NCBI GenBank assembly: GCA_035578905.1
Contig: JAQJVL010000704.1
Location: 248,001 to 312,000, forward strand
Direction: 5' to 3'
From: Stictocephala bisonia
Taxonomy: Eukaryota; Arthropoda; Insecta; Hemiptera; Membracidae
DNA length: 64,000 bases
In this document: piece after piece, positions 14,385-28,449 of the stretch
Numbering within the stretch: position 1 is the first letter of the stretch
Layout: each line of letters opens with the position of its first letter
Translations under genes and position numbers: made by a program
The notes under the pieces: model-generated
Database searches by the model: none
Told to the model about the DNA's origin: nothing
The model's input: only the letters and a program-made list of their open reading frames with translations

Positions 14385-17300
14385 TATGTATGTTAGTATG
14401 TAATTTTCGTAATGAATGATTGACTTAGGGCCTTATGTTTATTTTATTTTAATTGATTATTGACGTTTTTGATATTTATGAAACTGTCTATGAGAATTTA
14501 TTATCAACTGTTGTCCATTTGTTTGTTTGCTCTTTTCTCTTTGCCATTTCCTAACGATAAATACTTTCGTATCCTGAAAATAATATTCTCTCCTTAAAAA
14601 TCTTTTTAACCCCTCTTCTTTTTAATAAAATAATAGTTTTTATACAATTCTCAATTTGATTGACGCTTTTTCATTTTACACGACACGCTTCGGTTCTCGT
14701 TTCTAATTTTCCTTTAGGAATTCTCTTTTAACCACTAAACTAGTCTTTCTTCGCTGTAAAACATTACGTTTTAAGTAGTATACTACTCTAATCAATATAT
14801 TTGTGAAATAAACAATTTTCAATAACGTATATACCAAGTAAACCACGAATAATAAAATCAAACAACGATCGACGTTACACTGTAAGGGGTGTTGTATCTC
14901 TGATAAATCGTTTGTTTGTACTGTAAATAAAATTTTAACCAAAACCATTTTTTAATATATTTTCAAATTCAAAATCTTATTAATCACAGCGTTACAGTAA
15001 AACCACTCGACCCCACATAGTAATTAGAATTCTATACATAAAAATATGAATGAATAACAATAAAATAACGAAATAAACTTAATGAATCTCACAAAATCAA
15101 TAAAAGCAAAGAATAATGAATTGCTATAAATCCGAATACGACAACCGAACTATTAATTTCCATCGGCATAAAAAACCTAAGGAAGCTAGATCTACGAATC
15201 ACCATAAAATTGTGTTTATTATCTAACCTACAATTTTAATGATTTAACTAATTATATAATATCTTATTCAATACTATAATCATAGTATAATATGTGTGAC
15301 AAGAGACTTTCATTTAGGTATCAGGCTGGAGTTTACAATAGACATGACAAACTCCACCAATAAATCAACAGGCACATTCTCTTTATACTGAAACGAGTAA
15401 TAAATCTCGGATTTTGTGGTAGATATCAATGCAATTTATTTTTACCAAATTCTCATGGTTTTCAGATTTTCTTTATGAATACGATACAATTTAAACTATC
15501 ATAAATCATAAATTATAGTATAAATTTTATACTAGTTGTAATTTCAACTATAAGCAACGTGATAATACTGGCATATATGGAAATCAGTGATTATTAATTT
15601 ACAGAATCAAATAAAAACAGTTAATGTTTGGTTATCATCTTGACTGCAGGAATAATTTCGAATAATAGTAAATAAGACAAGCTTCTCAACACTATGTGTT
15701 AAAATACTATCGTTTATATTCGAAGTAAATTATTGCATAAATTGCTATAATTTAGGTTTATTAAACTAAATACCAAAAAAATGTGGTAAATGGTACTGTG
15801 ATTAAATTGTTGATTCTGAATTGGCTAATCCGTAATATAGTAATTATTATTTTTCTTTCACTTGGGAATATGGTTTCATCCACATTAGGAAAAAAGAACA
15901 GATTTTCCATATTCATCCAATTAAGATTTTTATAATATATGCCTAAGTGTGTCAAAACATTCATTTCAGATGAAATGTCATTCAAACATTTAGTGCTTTT
16001 CCAACTGACGTCAGTATGAAATTATTTTTATCAGGATAAAATTATCTTACCATGTAAACTTATTAACACATAAATATTAAATTTGGTATGTATCATATTT
16101 ACAGTTCAATACAGTGTAGTAAATATGGCGCCTTCTTTCACTCGGCATTGTGTAACGAGACTCCCTCAAACACGATAATAACATTTACAAGTCTCTGCAA
16201 TGAGGATATTACACTACAAATGGGCTGTAAGTTTTTCCCAGAGCACGTTGTAATATAGCACTGTTTTTGTTCTGGGAAAGCCATAAGGTACTCGAGAAAA
16301 TGGAAATTTAAATGTTAGTTATGAACGTTTTTACTATAAAGTAAAACTAATGTGTTGTGAGTTTTACGTTTGTTAAAGAAAAAGGAATATTGCAAACATT
16401 ATTTTGTAGATTCATATAACATTTGTAGGTTCATATATTAGTGTTATTTTTAGAGCCAATATAAAAATCAAGATGTATATCATAGATCACATACTTTGAA
16501 GATCAGGCAGTCCAAGGCAGCTAAAGGGAAGAACGAGTCCCGGTTAATCTGTACTCATGAAGGAAGACGTTACCAACCATGAAAAATAAGTTTTGGTTTA
16601 AATGTTGATATATATGAACTATATGTAGGATCGGGGTTAAATGATAAATTACTATCCATCTCTTTAAAGTTGGTATTTCATTGACATATATTGGCGTATA
16701 AACCCCTCTGGGTTAGCGTGGCTTCACCTATTCCATTATATAAAACCATCAACACAGTGCCTCTGTAACAGAATTTGGGCATTTCAACAAAGAAAATGTT
16801 ACGTACTGTTAAAATCATATTAGCTTAAATATTCGTATTCTTATCACCCATTATATTAATTTAAAGTACAAAATAAAAAGACAAAATATGGGAGAAAATA
16901 TTTTTTTCTAAATAAATTGTATTTATTAAAAGGATAATTCTCATTAAGTTAAATTATTCATTTTGAGTTGATCAAGTCAACAGAGGTTTGGAGTCTACAA
17001 TAATTGTTGAAAACCGGATATTTTACTTTATAATGAATATTATATAGATTTGTACTCACCTAAGATGTGAGAGTTTTGTAGTGGTCGCAAAACCATAATG
17101 GACTTCAAGATTTTAGTATTAATTTTTCAATTAATTGTTGGGGTCCATATGTATTTTAGCTTTGAAAAACATTTAATATCCTCCTGTAATCCCTATCGTC
17201 AGACATGTAGAATATTTGTTACTGGTAACTTCATTGTTCATGAGACGTAAACAAATCAAAGTGTATACAAATAAACACATTTATGACGATGATCAGTTGA

Positions 17301-18560
17301 TTTATGATAATTTATAATAATATTCATATTATTCAGAAATTAAATGATAGAGCAACTTTGTGTTTAATTTAAGTTTACACAAATGATTATATGAGTATAG
17401 AATGTGTATAGATGACCTGTGTAAGTTTAATTACTAAGTTGACTTATGCTCAGAAAGGGCAATTTATTGATAGCCCAATTAATTGCCGGGACAACTAAGT
17501 AACACTCTCACACAGCTTGGTATGGAATTTTAACAATGTAGTATTGGTTTCATTTTCCGAATTTGAACGGTGTGTGAGTATTCTTAAAATGTTTATTTTG
17601 GCCACTGTTAATAGAAAAATAAGCAATTCGAGTCAGAAATAAAATTAAAAAAACTCAACATAGTGCATCTCAGAAGCCAGATTAGACAAATAACGTATAC
17701 ACATCAAGTAATACAGAAAACCTTTTACACTTTCGAACGTTAACAGTTGATATATTTATTTGGAGGTGTAAATATTATTCTCCAAGAGGTAAGTTTTTTG
17801 GTGAACGTTAGGCACTTATCAGATTTTCACATCAGTTCTCATAAATGTGAGTTGTTTGCGCTTTATTTCATAATTGATTGAGAATACTACTATTTGTAAT
17901 CTTTGTCAAATTGTTGTAATATAGGATCACTGTAAGTATGTTTATTTCAATTGGCTTGTTATGCTTTAACAAAATAACATAAACATGGTAAGTAGTTTAT
18001 TAGCCTAAATTAATCATTTAATGGCCTACACAAATAATACAAAATTATCTAATTTTTATTTTCATTTGAGCTGTTTTTCGTAATTAATAAAACCTTTAGA
18101 ATAAATGAATGTAATTTCTAATAATTATATATTCAGAACGTGAACAACACTTTTTTGTAGTGTTTGCAACACTTAAAAATATAATAACTAGAAATATTGA
18201 AAAATAGATAACATTTCTTTACGTGCATGAAATACACGTAAGAGTAACATATTTACGGGTGTTGCCATTGCATTTAATTATAAATGATTTTTATTCCAGA
18301 TATTTAACAATCATACAGCAAAATATCTAGTTACTTAAAGATATGCAAATGAGATTTTCTTTTCATTTTATTAATAATTTTACTGGTTAACTTGTGATAA
18401 GTTTTATATTTTTCAATTGAAATAAAATTGCTTTGCACTCAATAATTAAAATCATGGCATAGAAATATACATAATTAAAGAAACACAATTAATAGCACCT
18501 TTAAACATTTAAGTTGTTAAATGAAACTAACATTAATGCACCGTATAAATATAGGATAAG
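14385..18560. other. Gene-free A+T-rich DNA
   Basis: I see no supported coding region, RNA gene or repeat of note. Short open frames have no recognisable motif or codon structure. Confidence 0.55.
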
Positions 18561-18564
18561 AAGC

Positions 18565-20503
18565 AAATTAACTTAACTTTCAGACAGCGTGTACTCAATC
18601 TATACTAATCTCCTGACCAATCAAACACTGTTGTCCCTTGACACACTTATATTAACTTAACTTTTAGACAGCGTGTACTCAATCTATACTAATCTCCTGA
18701 CCAATCAAACACTACTATCCCTTGACACACTTATATTAACTTAACTTTCAGACAGCGTGTACTCAATCTATACTAATCTCCTGACCAATCAAACACTACT
18801 ATCCCTTGACACACTTATATTAACTTAACTTTCAGACAGCGTGTACTCAATCTATACTAATCTCCTGACCAATCAAACACTGTTGTCCCTTGACACACTT
18901 ATATTAACTTAACTTTCAGACAGCGTGTACTCAATCTATACTAATCTTCTGACCAATCAAACACTGCTGTCCCTTGACACACTTATATTAACTTAACTTT
19001 CAGATAGCGTGTACTCAATCTATACTAATCTCCTGACAAATCAAACACTGTTGTCCCTTGACACACTTATATTAACTTAACTTTCAGACAGCGTGTACTC
19101 AATCTATACTAATCTTCTGACCAATCAAACACTGCTGTCCCTTGACACACTTATATTAACTTAACTTTCAGACAGCGTGTACTCAATCTATACTAATCTC
19201 CTGACCAATCAAACACTACTATCCCTTGACACACTTATATTAACTTAACTTTCAGACAGCGTGTACTCAATCTCTACTAATCTCCTGACCAATCAAACAC
19301 TACTGTCCCTTGACACACTTATATTAACTTAACTTTCAGACAGCGTGTACTCAATCTATACTAATCTCCTGACCAATGAAACACTACTATCCCTTGACAC
19401 ACTTATATTAACTTAACTTTCAGACAGCGTGTACTCAATCTATACTAATCTCCTGACCAATCAAACACTGCTGTCCCTTGACACACTTATATTAACTTAA
19501 CTTTCAGACAGCGTGTACTCAATCTATACTAATCTCCTGACCAATCAAACACTGCTGCCCCTTGACACACTTATATTAACTTGACTTTCAGACAGCGTGT
19601 ACTCAATATATACTAATCTTCTGACCAATCAAACACTGCTGTCCCTTGACACACTTATATTAACTTAACTTTCAGACAGCGTGTACTCAATATATACTAA
19701 TCTTCTGACCAATCAAACACTGCTGTCCCTTGACACACTTATATTAACTTAACTTTCAGAGAGCGTGTACTCAATCTATACTAATCTTCTGACCAATCAA
19801 ACACTACTGTCCCTTGACACACTTATATTAACTTAACTTTCAGACAGCGTGTACTCAATCTATACTAATCTCCTGACCAATCAAACACTACTGTCCCTTG
19901 ACACACTTATATTAACTTAACTTTCAGACAGCGTGTACTCAATCTATACTAATCTCCTGACCAATCAAACACTGCTGTCCCTTGACACACTTATATTAAC
20001 TTAACTTTCAGACAGCGTGTACTCAATCTATACTAATCTTCTGACCAATCAAACACTGCTGCCCCTTGACACACTTATATTAACTTGACTTTCAGACAGC
20101 GTGTACTCAATATATACTAATCTTCTGACCAATCAAACACTGCTGTCCCTTGACACACTTATATTAACTTAACTTTCAGACAGCGTGTACTCAATATATA
20201 CTAATCTTCTGACCAATCAAACACTGCTGTCCCTTGACACACTTATATTAACTTAACTTTCAGAGAGCGTGTACTCAATCTATACTAATCTTCTGACCAA
20301 TCAAACACTACTGTCCCTTGACACACTTATATTAACTTAACTTTCAGACAGCGTGTACTCAATCTATACTAATCTCCTGACCAATCAAACACTACTATCC
20401 CTTGACACACTTATATTAACTTAACTTTCAGACAGCGTGTACTCAATCTATACTAATCTCCTGACCAATCAAACACTACTGTCCCTTGACACACTTATAT
20501 TTT
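18565..20503. repeat. 84-bp minisatellite, 23 copies with higher-order repeat
   Basis: The anchor CAGACAGCG (with variants TAGACAGCG, CAGATAGCG and CAGAGAGCG) first occurs at 18581 and last at 20429. Sampled spacings are all exactly 84 bp, and the total distance is exactly 22 periods, giving 23 copies and no net indel. Sequence variants (CTGCCCC, TTGACTTT, AATATATAC, GAGAGCG) appear in the same order from about 19555 and again from about 20059, 504 bp or six units apart. This is a higher-order duplication. No conserved frame is seen. Confidence 0.95.
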
Positions 20504-20506
20504 AGT

Positions 20507-20859
20507 GAGCATTGTTAAGGATGGCACTCTAATATGGATGTATATTAATTAAAAATATGGTGATCGACTATAAAGACACGGATATTAACAAAGTACAATA
20601 ATTTATTAATTTTATTGTTTTTATTACCTCGCTTCCAACGAATAACGAGTAAAAAATTTACTCCAGTACATAAGTAAATATTGTACTGATGAAAATTCTG
20701 TCCTACCTCAAGGATCATGAATGACCAGCGTTAACCTCATGAAACGCAAGTGTCTTACGGTTTTCACTGTAAAACCTTAGGTAAAAAATTGTATTATTTT
20801 TATATAGAATTGTGATTGTTCTTATTCGTGGCCTGTTATGAAGTATAAGTAAATATAAA
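20507..20859. other. Unique A+T-rich spacer
   Basis: Noncoding sequence between two minisatellites. Nothing else could be supported. Confidence 0.5.
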
Positions 20860-21021
20860 GATTGTGCAAGTATAAACACATATATTGATTGTGCAAGTAT
20901 AAACACATATATTGATTGTGCAAGTATAAACACATATATTGATTGTGCAAGTATAAACACATATATTGATTGTGCAAGTATAAACACATATATTGATTGT
21001 GCAAGTATAAACACATATATT
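20860..21021. repeat. 27-bp minisatellite, 6 copies
   Basis: Six nearly identical copies of a 27-bp unit beginning GATTGTGCAAGTATAAACAC. The period is a multiple of three, so minus-strand frames stay open with nine-residue repeats. These are not taken as genes. Confidence 0.95.
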
Positions 21022-22629
21022 GATTGATTCACAAAGGAATGTTTCGTCGGCAAAAGGTCTTAAATAGCCTTTAGCGAGGATGAAGGATACAAGCTGCAAA
21101 ACTTGTAATCTCTCGAATGAGAAAGGAGAATACAATACTGACGCCATGACTTCTAAAGAAACTTGCAGCTTGTTAACGATCTTGGAGCTTGTTTTAAGTT
21201 CAAAATTTAGTTTGGAAACAACTGTTAACAACTTGATACATTGCTAAATACATACAGGCCAAATTCGGGGATTTTTGGGCTGGGAAGAATAGTGTTTAAT
21301 GTCATGTTTTAATATTAATGGTGTTAATTTTTCAGTTAAGCATTATTTCAAGATTTTTAAATAGATAATTCTGAAAGTGCATTTAAATGGTTTGTTCCGT
21401 TTAGAGTATTAATGGTCTTACAAGGTGTAAAACTGTCAGCAACAAGTTCAATTAGTACAAAGAGTTGCAGCGCTTACATTACTTGTGTCAAGAGCTACAG
21501 TGAAACAGATGTCAGAAAGACAAAGCTCTTCGTGTTCCTACTTGACAATTGTTCTTTAGTATGATCTCAGAACTAACATTGTGAGAATAAAGGGGAGACG
21601 TAATATTGTATTTATTTATATATATAGGTACATGTACTATATCAATGGAGTTAGTTCTTTTGTAGTTTTGTGAGAATATGTTTTAATTTAGGAAGATGAA
21701 AGGCATTTAATACTCTGTAAAATATACAGAATGAATTTGAACCTTTCAGTATGAATATTTGATTATATTCATGATGAACAAAATGGAATATCGATAAAAA
21801 ATATGTTAGTTTTATAAAAGATCGGAATAGAAATTGGAAAGGCTATTAGGGTAAAATAATTATGGTTGATTCTCCCCTAAACAAATATAATTTAGAGAAA
21901 TATATATATAATTTAGAATTACACAACAGAGCGTGTTTTCATGGGCTCACAAACCTACACAGATGAAAAAGTTAGAAGTTAACCACCTATTTGACAAGCC
22001 ATCAACCTATGTACCAGAGTTCCTATTGACAAATATATAATGTTTATAATTTTGTCACTAAATATAAACATATATTTATAAAAACTACTTATAAATAACA
22101 TATAATATATATATATAAACATTATAATGGCCTAAATATCATGAAATTCATATAATTTTGTATATAAACAAAACAATAATTTTTTTTAATTGTGCGTTTT
22201 AGAAAGACCTAGAGAAGAATAACTTGAAATTAATCATAATCTGGAAATTGTTGTAAGAAAAACAGTTTTTCCAAGTCGTTTCATACACGCATGAACGCAA
22301 TTTTTAGAATGTTCGGATCAAATAACCAAACTAAGCTTCAGAACACTCTAGTAGTATTTTAGTGTTAGTAAAGAAACCCAACCTCCTAAAATTTAAGGAG
22401 ATTATACAAACAATCACCTAATAAACAAATAACAAGGAGTTGATAGTTGAGCTGTGTTAACATGTTTATTTTCGGGATGATTTGCTTAGTTATAAGATAT
22501 TAGTATGAGTAAATTTCAATAAACTTGCAATTTAAATGCAAACTGTTATGGGAATATTTTACTTTTACGTATAGCAAAATGAAAAGTGATCAACAAACTA
22601 ATATAAATTAATGAAAAATACTAACAGAA

Positions 22630-22666
22630 GGAATACTAATGGTTCATTAATACTCATTAGTATTCC
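22630..22666. repeat. Perfect 12-bp hairpin
   Basis: GGAATACTAATG at 22630-22641 is the exact reverse complement of 22655-22666, with a 13-base loop. It could be a remnant of a small inverted-repeat element. Confidence 0.8.
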
Positions 22667-23539
22667 CTTTTTAGATAGTGAATTGCTATTTTAGATGCCT
22701 TCGGTATTAGGATGGTAAATATAGTTAATTTAAATATCCATCCGCAGTTTGTTCCTATTCGAGTGTTGTATGTTATGTTTGTATTACTTTATCTACTATT
22801 ATTGCTTTACTGATTATCAAATACTTCTCAGAAATATTACGTTAATTGTAAAAGGAAGCATGATTAGAAGTTATAACTACTGATATAAAACAAGTAGCAG
22901 ATGTATATAAAACTTTTATACTGTACATAACAAAATTGTATTCAAAATTACTTGAACAAATAAATTAATATCTTAAGTATAAAGAAATCTAAAACACATA
23001 TTAATTTATTGAAAATCGGTGAAGTTATTTCTGAGTATTCAGTCAAAGCATAAAATTTTATTTGAGTAGTCTGTGATCCCCTTAGCTACTGAGTCTAGAG
23101 TGAATATATGGATTTCAGCCATGCAAAGCTGTAAAGAAATTGAAGGAGAATTATACTGCTTAGAGTGAACTCAATAATACTCTGGGAGCCAACTGGAAAG
23201 TGTCTTTTAAAATATCAAATTGTCTGAATTTTTTGTATTGACTGATATTTTAACATTGGCTCAAAGGATGCATATCTAATTAGTGAAAATTTAAAAGGAA
23301 ATACTGATAAAGGCTTACTTCTGCATGGATAGGCGTTTAAAGCTTCTATTGAAGAGGAAATTACTTATAAACGTAAACAAAAATGTGAATTTCTGATTAT
23401 GTATTTTAATATACTTTACAATTTTTAGGCGTATGCTATCATAACAACTTTAATTAATTGGGGTCTATTACATCCAAGGAGTTATTTATTATTGTCCAAT
23501 ATTCCTCCCCCCACACAACAGAGCATCACAGGCTCCCCC

Positions 23540-23665
23540 CACCTATTTGACAGGCCATCAACCTATGTACCACAGTTCCTATTGACAGGCCATCAACCTA
23601 CGTACCAGATTTATTTTTAACAGGCCATCAACACGCAACAGAGTGCCTTTCGACAGGTCACTAAC
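23540..23665. repeat. Degenerate tandem repeat of GACAGGCCATCAACC motif
   Basis: The phrase GACAGGCCATCAACCTATG or close variants occurs about four times here, with a similar copy at 21986-22030 (GACAAGCCATCAACC). It looks like an old, dispersed minisatellite. Confidence 0.65.
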
Positions 23666-24065
23666 CATCATAATACATACACACGTAATGTAGACCAGAG
23701 CTTTCCAGCATTATGGATTAAGGTGTCAAGCTACCTCTAGTGTAATCCTGTCCTGGCTTGCAAACGACTAATTTGTCACCGTTGGTAGTCGTCAGACTTC
23801 TGATGTGATCTATAAGGCAGCTTTTTGAAATATGTGTAACATTTAGAGGGTGAGAGACGAGGGGGAGAGAGGTACAATTGTTCAAGCACAAAAGCCCACA
23901 ACTTGTAAAGCCTGTTTGGTTTCTTGCTTGCTTTGTATCTAGGCAACCAATATTATCAATACTTGTAACTGTTCCACCAGCTTAGCTGAGTTATAATTGG
24001 CAACGTAGTTTCTCTGTTGATGAAAATGTAATTAAATTAACTCCGCTAATAAAGTTAACCTGGCT

Positions 24066-25501
24066 TCAGAGTTCTGTTCCAATACCCAAGTCAACAGTCA
24101 GTTGTACAGTTCTGTTCCAATACCCAAGTCAACAGTCAGTTGTACAGTTCTGTTCCAATACCCAAGTCAACAGTCAGTTGTACAGTTCTGTTCCAATACC
24201 CAAGTCAACAGTCAGTTGTACAGTTCTGTTCCAATACCCAAGTCAACAGTCAGTTGTACAGTTCTGTTCCAATACCCAAGTCAACAGTCAGTTGTACAGT
24301 TCTGTTCCAATACCCAAGTCAACAGTCAGTTGTACATTTCTTCCAATACCCAAGTCAACAGTCAGTTGTACATTTCTTCCAATACCCAAGTCAACAGTCA
24401 GTTGTACATTTCTTCCAATACCCAAGTCAACAGTCAGTTGTACAGTTCTGTTCCAATACCCAAGTCAACAGTCAGTTGTACAGTTCTGTTCCAATACCCA
24501 AGTCAACAGTCAGTTGTACAGTTCTTCCAATACCCAAGTCAACAGTCAGTTGTAGAGTTCTGTTCCAATACCCAAGTCAACAGTCAGTTGTACAGTTCTG
24601 TTCCAATACCCAAGTCAACAGTCAGTTGTACAGTTCTGTTCCAATACCCAAGTCAACAGTCAGTTGTACAGTTCTGTTCCAATACCCAAGTCAACAGTCA
24701 GTTGTACAGTTCTGTTCCAATACCCAAGTCAACAGTCAGTTGTACAGTTCTGTTCCAATACCCAAGTCAACAGTCAGTTGTACAGTTCTGTTCCAATACC
24801 CAAGTCAACAGTCAGTTGTACAGTTCTGTTCCAATACCCAAGTCAACAGTCAGTTGTACAGTTCTGTTCCAATACCCAAGTCAACAGTCAGTTGTACAGT
24901 TCTGTTCCAATACCCAAGTCAACAGTCAGTTGTACAGTTCTGTTCCAATACCCAAGTCAACAGTCAGTTGTACAGTTCTGTTCCAATACCCAAGTCAACA
25001 GTCAGTTGTACATTTCTTCCAATACCCAAGTCAACAGTCAGTTGTACATTTCTTCCAATACCCAAGTCAACAGTCAGTTGTACAGTTCTGTTCCAATACC
25101 CAAGTCAACAGTCAGTTGTACATTTCTTCCAATACCCAAGTCAACAGTCAGTTGTACATTTCTTCCAATACCCAAGTCAACAGTCAGTTGTACAGTTCTG
25201 TTCCAATACCCAAGTCAACAGTCAGTTGTACATTTCTTCCAATACCCAAGTCAACAGTCAGTTGTACAGTTCTGTTCCAATACCCAAGTCAACAGTCAGT
25301 TGTACATTTCTTCCAATACCCAAGTCAACAGTCAGTTGTACATTTCTTCCAATACCCAAGTCAACAGTCAGTTGTACAGTTCTGTTCCAATACCCAAGTC
25401 AACAGTCAGTTGTACATTTCTTCCAATACCCAAGTCAACAGTCAGTTGTACAGTTCTGTTCCAATACCCAAGTCAACAGTCAGTTGTACATTTCTTCCAA
25501 T
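24066..25501. repeat. 38/36-bp minisatellite, about 38 copies
   Basis: The array is built of a 38-bp unit containing CCAATACCCAAGTCAACAG and a 36-bp variant with TTTCTTCC instead of GTTCTGTTCC. The 36-bp variant is concentrated in a block near 24330-24420 and in the right half after about 25010. Plus-strand frames of up to 476 codons run through it because the unit has no stop in any plus frame. The apparent protein cycles through the three translations of one DNA unit, so it is not a gene. Confidence 0.95.
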
Positions 25502-25631
25502 AACTAATTTTCTAATTGGTAATGCCTGTTGAAATATATATCATTATTATAAAGACAAATATACCGTAACATTCAGCAGAATGATAATTACTAGTGACAA
25601 CCTTTTCTTACGATGCAGAAAAAATTCAACT

Positions 25632-25636
<5 letters not shown>

Positions 25637-25664
<28 letters not shown>
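25637..25664. repeat. AT microsatellite
   Basis: Pure TA run followed by GTATGTATGTAT. Confidence 0.9.
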
Positions 25665-25675
<11 letters not shown>

Positions 25676-25836
25676 AAATAATTAATGCTCTTAATTTTCA
25701 TAAGTTCAGCTGTATGAAGTTTAAAACATATTGTTTTATTTTATAAATTCATATTTTTTTTAATGTTCCCATCAATAAAATAAAATCTTAAAAATATGAA
25801 AATATTTTATAATCAATTCAAAATATTAATAAAAAA

Positions 25837-26022
<186 letters not shown>

Positions 26023-27392
26023 TGTTTTTTCCCATAAAAATAAATATACCGAACATTTCAAAAAGTGAAAAATCGTCTAAAGATATTGGCTAAATACACC
26101 TACATCCAAATTTCATAAATAATTATCCATCCGTTTGGTCTCCAGTGAACTGCACATACTCACAGAGAGACACTTATACGGACAGACATCAACAGTTTTT
26201 TTCGAAAAACAATTTTTTTTTTGGTTCAGGGGACCCTAAAATGGATTTTTAGATCAACTTGTAAACAAATTTTTTTTCGGACGATCACATTACTTTCTCT
26301 TTGCTAAAAGTTAAAGTTAAACTTTATGCTAACGTATATGGGAGAAACTAAAAATCAGAAACGCCATCAAAACCTTGCAAGTATTGAGGAAAGGAAGTGA
26401 GGCTAGGTGTGCTAGTTTCGTTATGTATAAGAGTGTAGGGGGATTAATGGGACCTAATTAATGATAGGAACGTGGATAGGAAGTGAGGTAAGGGGGGGGA
26501 GTCCACAGAATTGATAATGAAAGTGACTGAAAGTAAGTGTTTTTTATAGCATATGTATGAAGCTGGCCTAGGTAAAGAGTATGCATTTGTTACAGTACAC
26601 GCACGCAAAGGTAGCCGAAGTTGGGCGAAAATAGGAAATTATTATAGTATACATTTTTTTTTAAGTGATGTATACCGTTAGATACATTTTAATAGGAAAT
26701 GACTACAAAGTTCGAAATCACTAAGCATGACTATTTTCAAATAAAATATTAGTTAAAACAAATTTAATTAAGATAGCCTGTGCAGCATATTGTTTTAATT
26801 AGAACCTGAAACTTTTATTTTTACTATCAGGGTTTCAATATATTAAAATGTTGTGAATTGTTCTTTTGGTCCCTTTTTAACTCTTCTGAAACATCTGGAG
26901 GCCGTTACTACGCGTATATAACAACCTTTGTTGCCAAGCATGATGCACCGCTGTGTAAACGCATTGTCGTTCGCCACTTGAAATGAATAATGACAATTGT
27001 AAAATATTCCTATAGAAAATATTATACATAATTTACTTTTGCATTACAAAAAGCAGCTCCAGATACAACATCAAAACCAACAAAAAAATAAAAAATTATA
27101 AAGCTTGAAAATTTAAGTCTAGAATATTCAAGGCAGAGTATATATCATTAAAGATTTAAAGTATATTTAAGGCTTAGAAACTTATGGTATGTTAATTTTT
27201 TATCATGTATTCAATTAGTTTACTTGGAAGTTTAGTTATTTATAATCATGTTAGTATGATGATCTAGAAACTAGCCCTACACCTCATTATCTAATTACTA
27301 GCAATTTAATGAATGAAACAATGAAAGTACTCGAAATAAATATTTCTAGACAATGAAATATTATGTGACAGAAAACACAAAATAAAAAATTA
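26023..27392. other. Noncoding DNA, possible transposon tail
   Basis: Around 26100-26200 the phrase CCAAATTTCATAAATAATTA followed by a CGGACAGACA-type motif resembles the widely repeated 3' ends of some arthropod interspersed repeats. The adjacent CA/CT tract could be its terminal microsatellite. This is weak pattern resemblance only. The rest shows nothing supportable. Confidence 0.35.
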
Positions 27393-28445
27393 CGTTATAT
27401 ATGTGATGAGGATAAAGTACTGCCGTTATTTCCCCCTGTCTGAGAGAGGGCCACATACTTTACTCCAGGGTGACTTCTGGAATCCTGCAATACCTGTTTA
27501 TGTCAATGAAGTTATATATGCGATGAAGATAAAGTACTGCCGTTATTTCCCCCTGTCTGAGAGAGGCCCACATACATTACTCCAGGGTGACTTCTGGAAT
27601 CCTGCAATACCTGTTTATGTCAATGAAGTTATATATGCGATGAAGATAAAGTACTGCCGTTATTTCCCCCTGTCTGAGAGAGGCCCACATACATTACTCT
27701 AGGGTGACTTCTGGAATCCTGCAATACCTGTTTATGTCAATAAAGTTATATATGCGATGAAGATAAAGTACTGCCGTTATTTCCCCCTGTCTGAGAGAGG
27801 GCCACATACATTACTCCAGGGTGACTTCTGGAATCCTGCAATACCTGTTTATGTCAATGAAGTTATATATGCGATGAAGATAAAGTACTGCCGTTATTTC
27901 CCCCTGTCTGAGAGAGGCCCACATACATTACTCCAGGGTGACTTCTAGAATCCTGCACTACCTGTTTATGTCAATGAAGTTATATATGTGATGAAGATAA
28001 AGTACTGCCGTTATTTCCCACTGTCTGAGGGAGGATCACATACATTACTCCAGGGTGACTTCTGGAATCCTGCACTACCTGTTTATGTCAATCAAGTTAT
28101 ATATGCGATGAAGATAAAGTACTGCCGTTATTTCCCCCTGTTTGAGGGAGGGTCACATACATTACTCTAGGGTGACTTCTGGAATACTGCACTGCATTTT
28201 GATAGGAGGGACTTTAGGTATGTGATGAAGATAAACTACTGCTATTATTTACCCCTGTCTGAGGGAGGGCCACATAAATTACTCCGGGGCAACTTCTAGA
28301 ATCCCACACTACCTGTTGATATCAATGAAGTTAGATATGTGATGAATATAACGTACTGTTATTATTTCCCCTTGTATGCAGGAGGGCCACATACATTACT
28401 CTGGGGTGACTTCGGGAATGCCGCACTACCTGCTTATGTCAGTGT
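27393..28445. repeat. 117-bp minisatellite, about 9 copies, decaying rightward
   Basis: GATAAAGTAC recurs at 27411, 27528, 27645 and onward at 117-bp spacing. The first five or six copies are nearly identical, and the last two (from about 28220) are clearly diverged. The period equals 39 codons, so a plus frame repeats a 39-residue unit with KYCRYFPLSERGPHTLL. Several copies have in-frame stops (CTCTAG, TTCTAG), so the frame is not kept. I treat it as noncoding, although the first three units are open together. Confidence 0.9.
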
Positions 28446-28449
28446 CGAT

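Larger units (their letters stand above)
21022..24060. other. Gene-free DNA with short dispersed repeats
   Basis: No coding region is supported. It contains a perfect 12-bp hairpin at 22630-22666 and a short repeated phrase (ACCTATTTGACA then GCCATCAACCTATGTACCA) near 21986-22030, repeated with tandem partial copies near 23540-23660. Confidence 0.55.

Noticed and set aside
20715..21231. Minus-strand frames of 112 and 131 codons
   Set aside because: Most of their length is the 27-bp minisatellite read in different frames; the flanks show no motif.
24102..25532. 476-codon open frame and overlapping frames of 455, 279 and 125 codons
   Set aside because: All are translations of one 38/36-bp DNA repeat cycling through three frames; there is no independent coding evidence.
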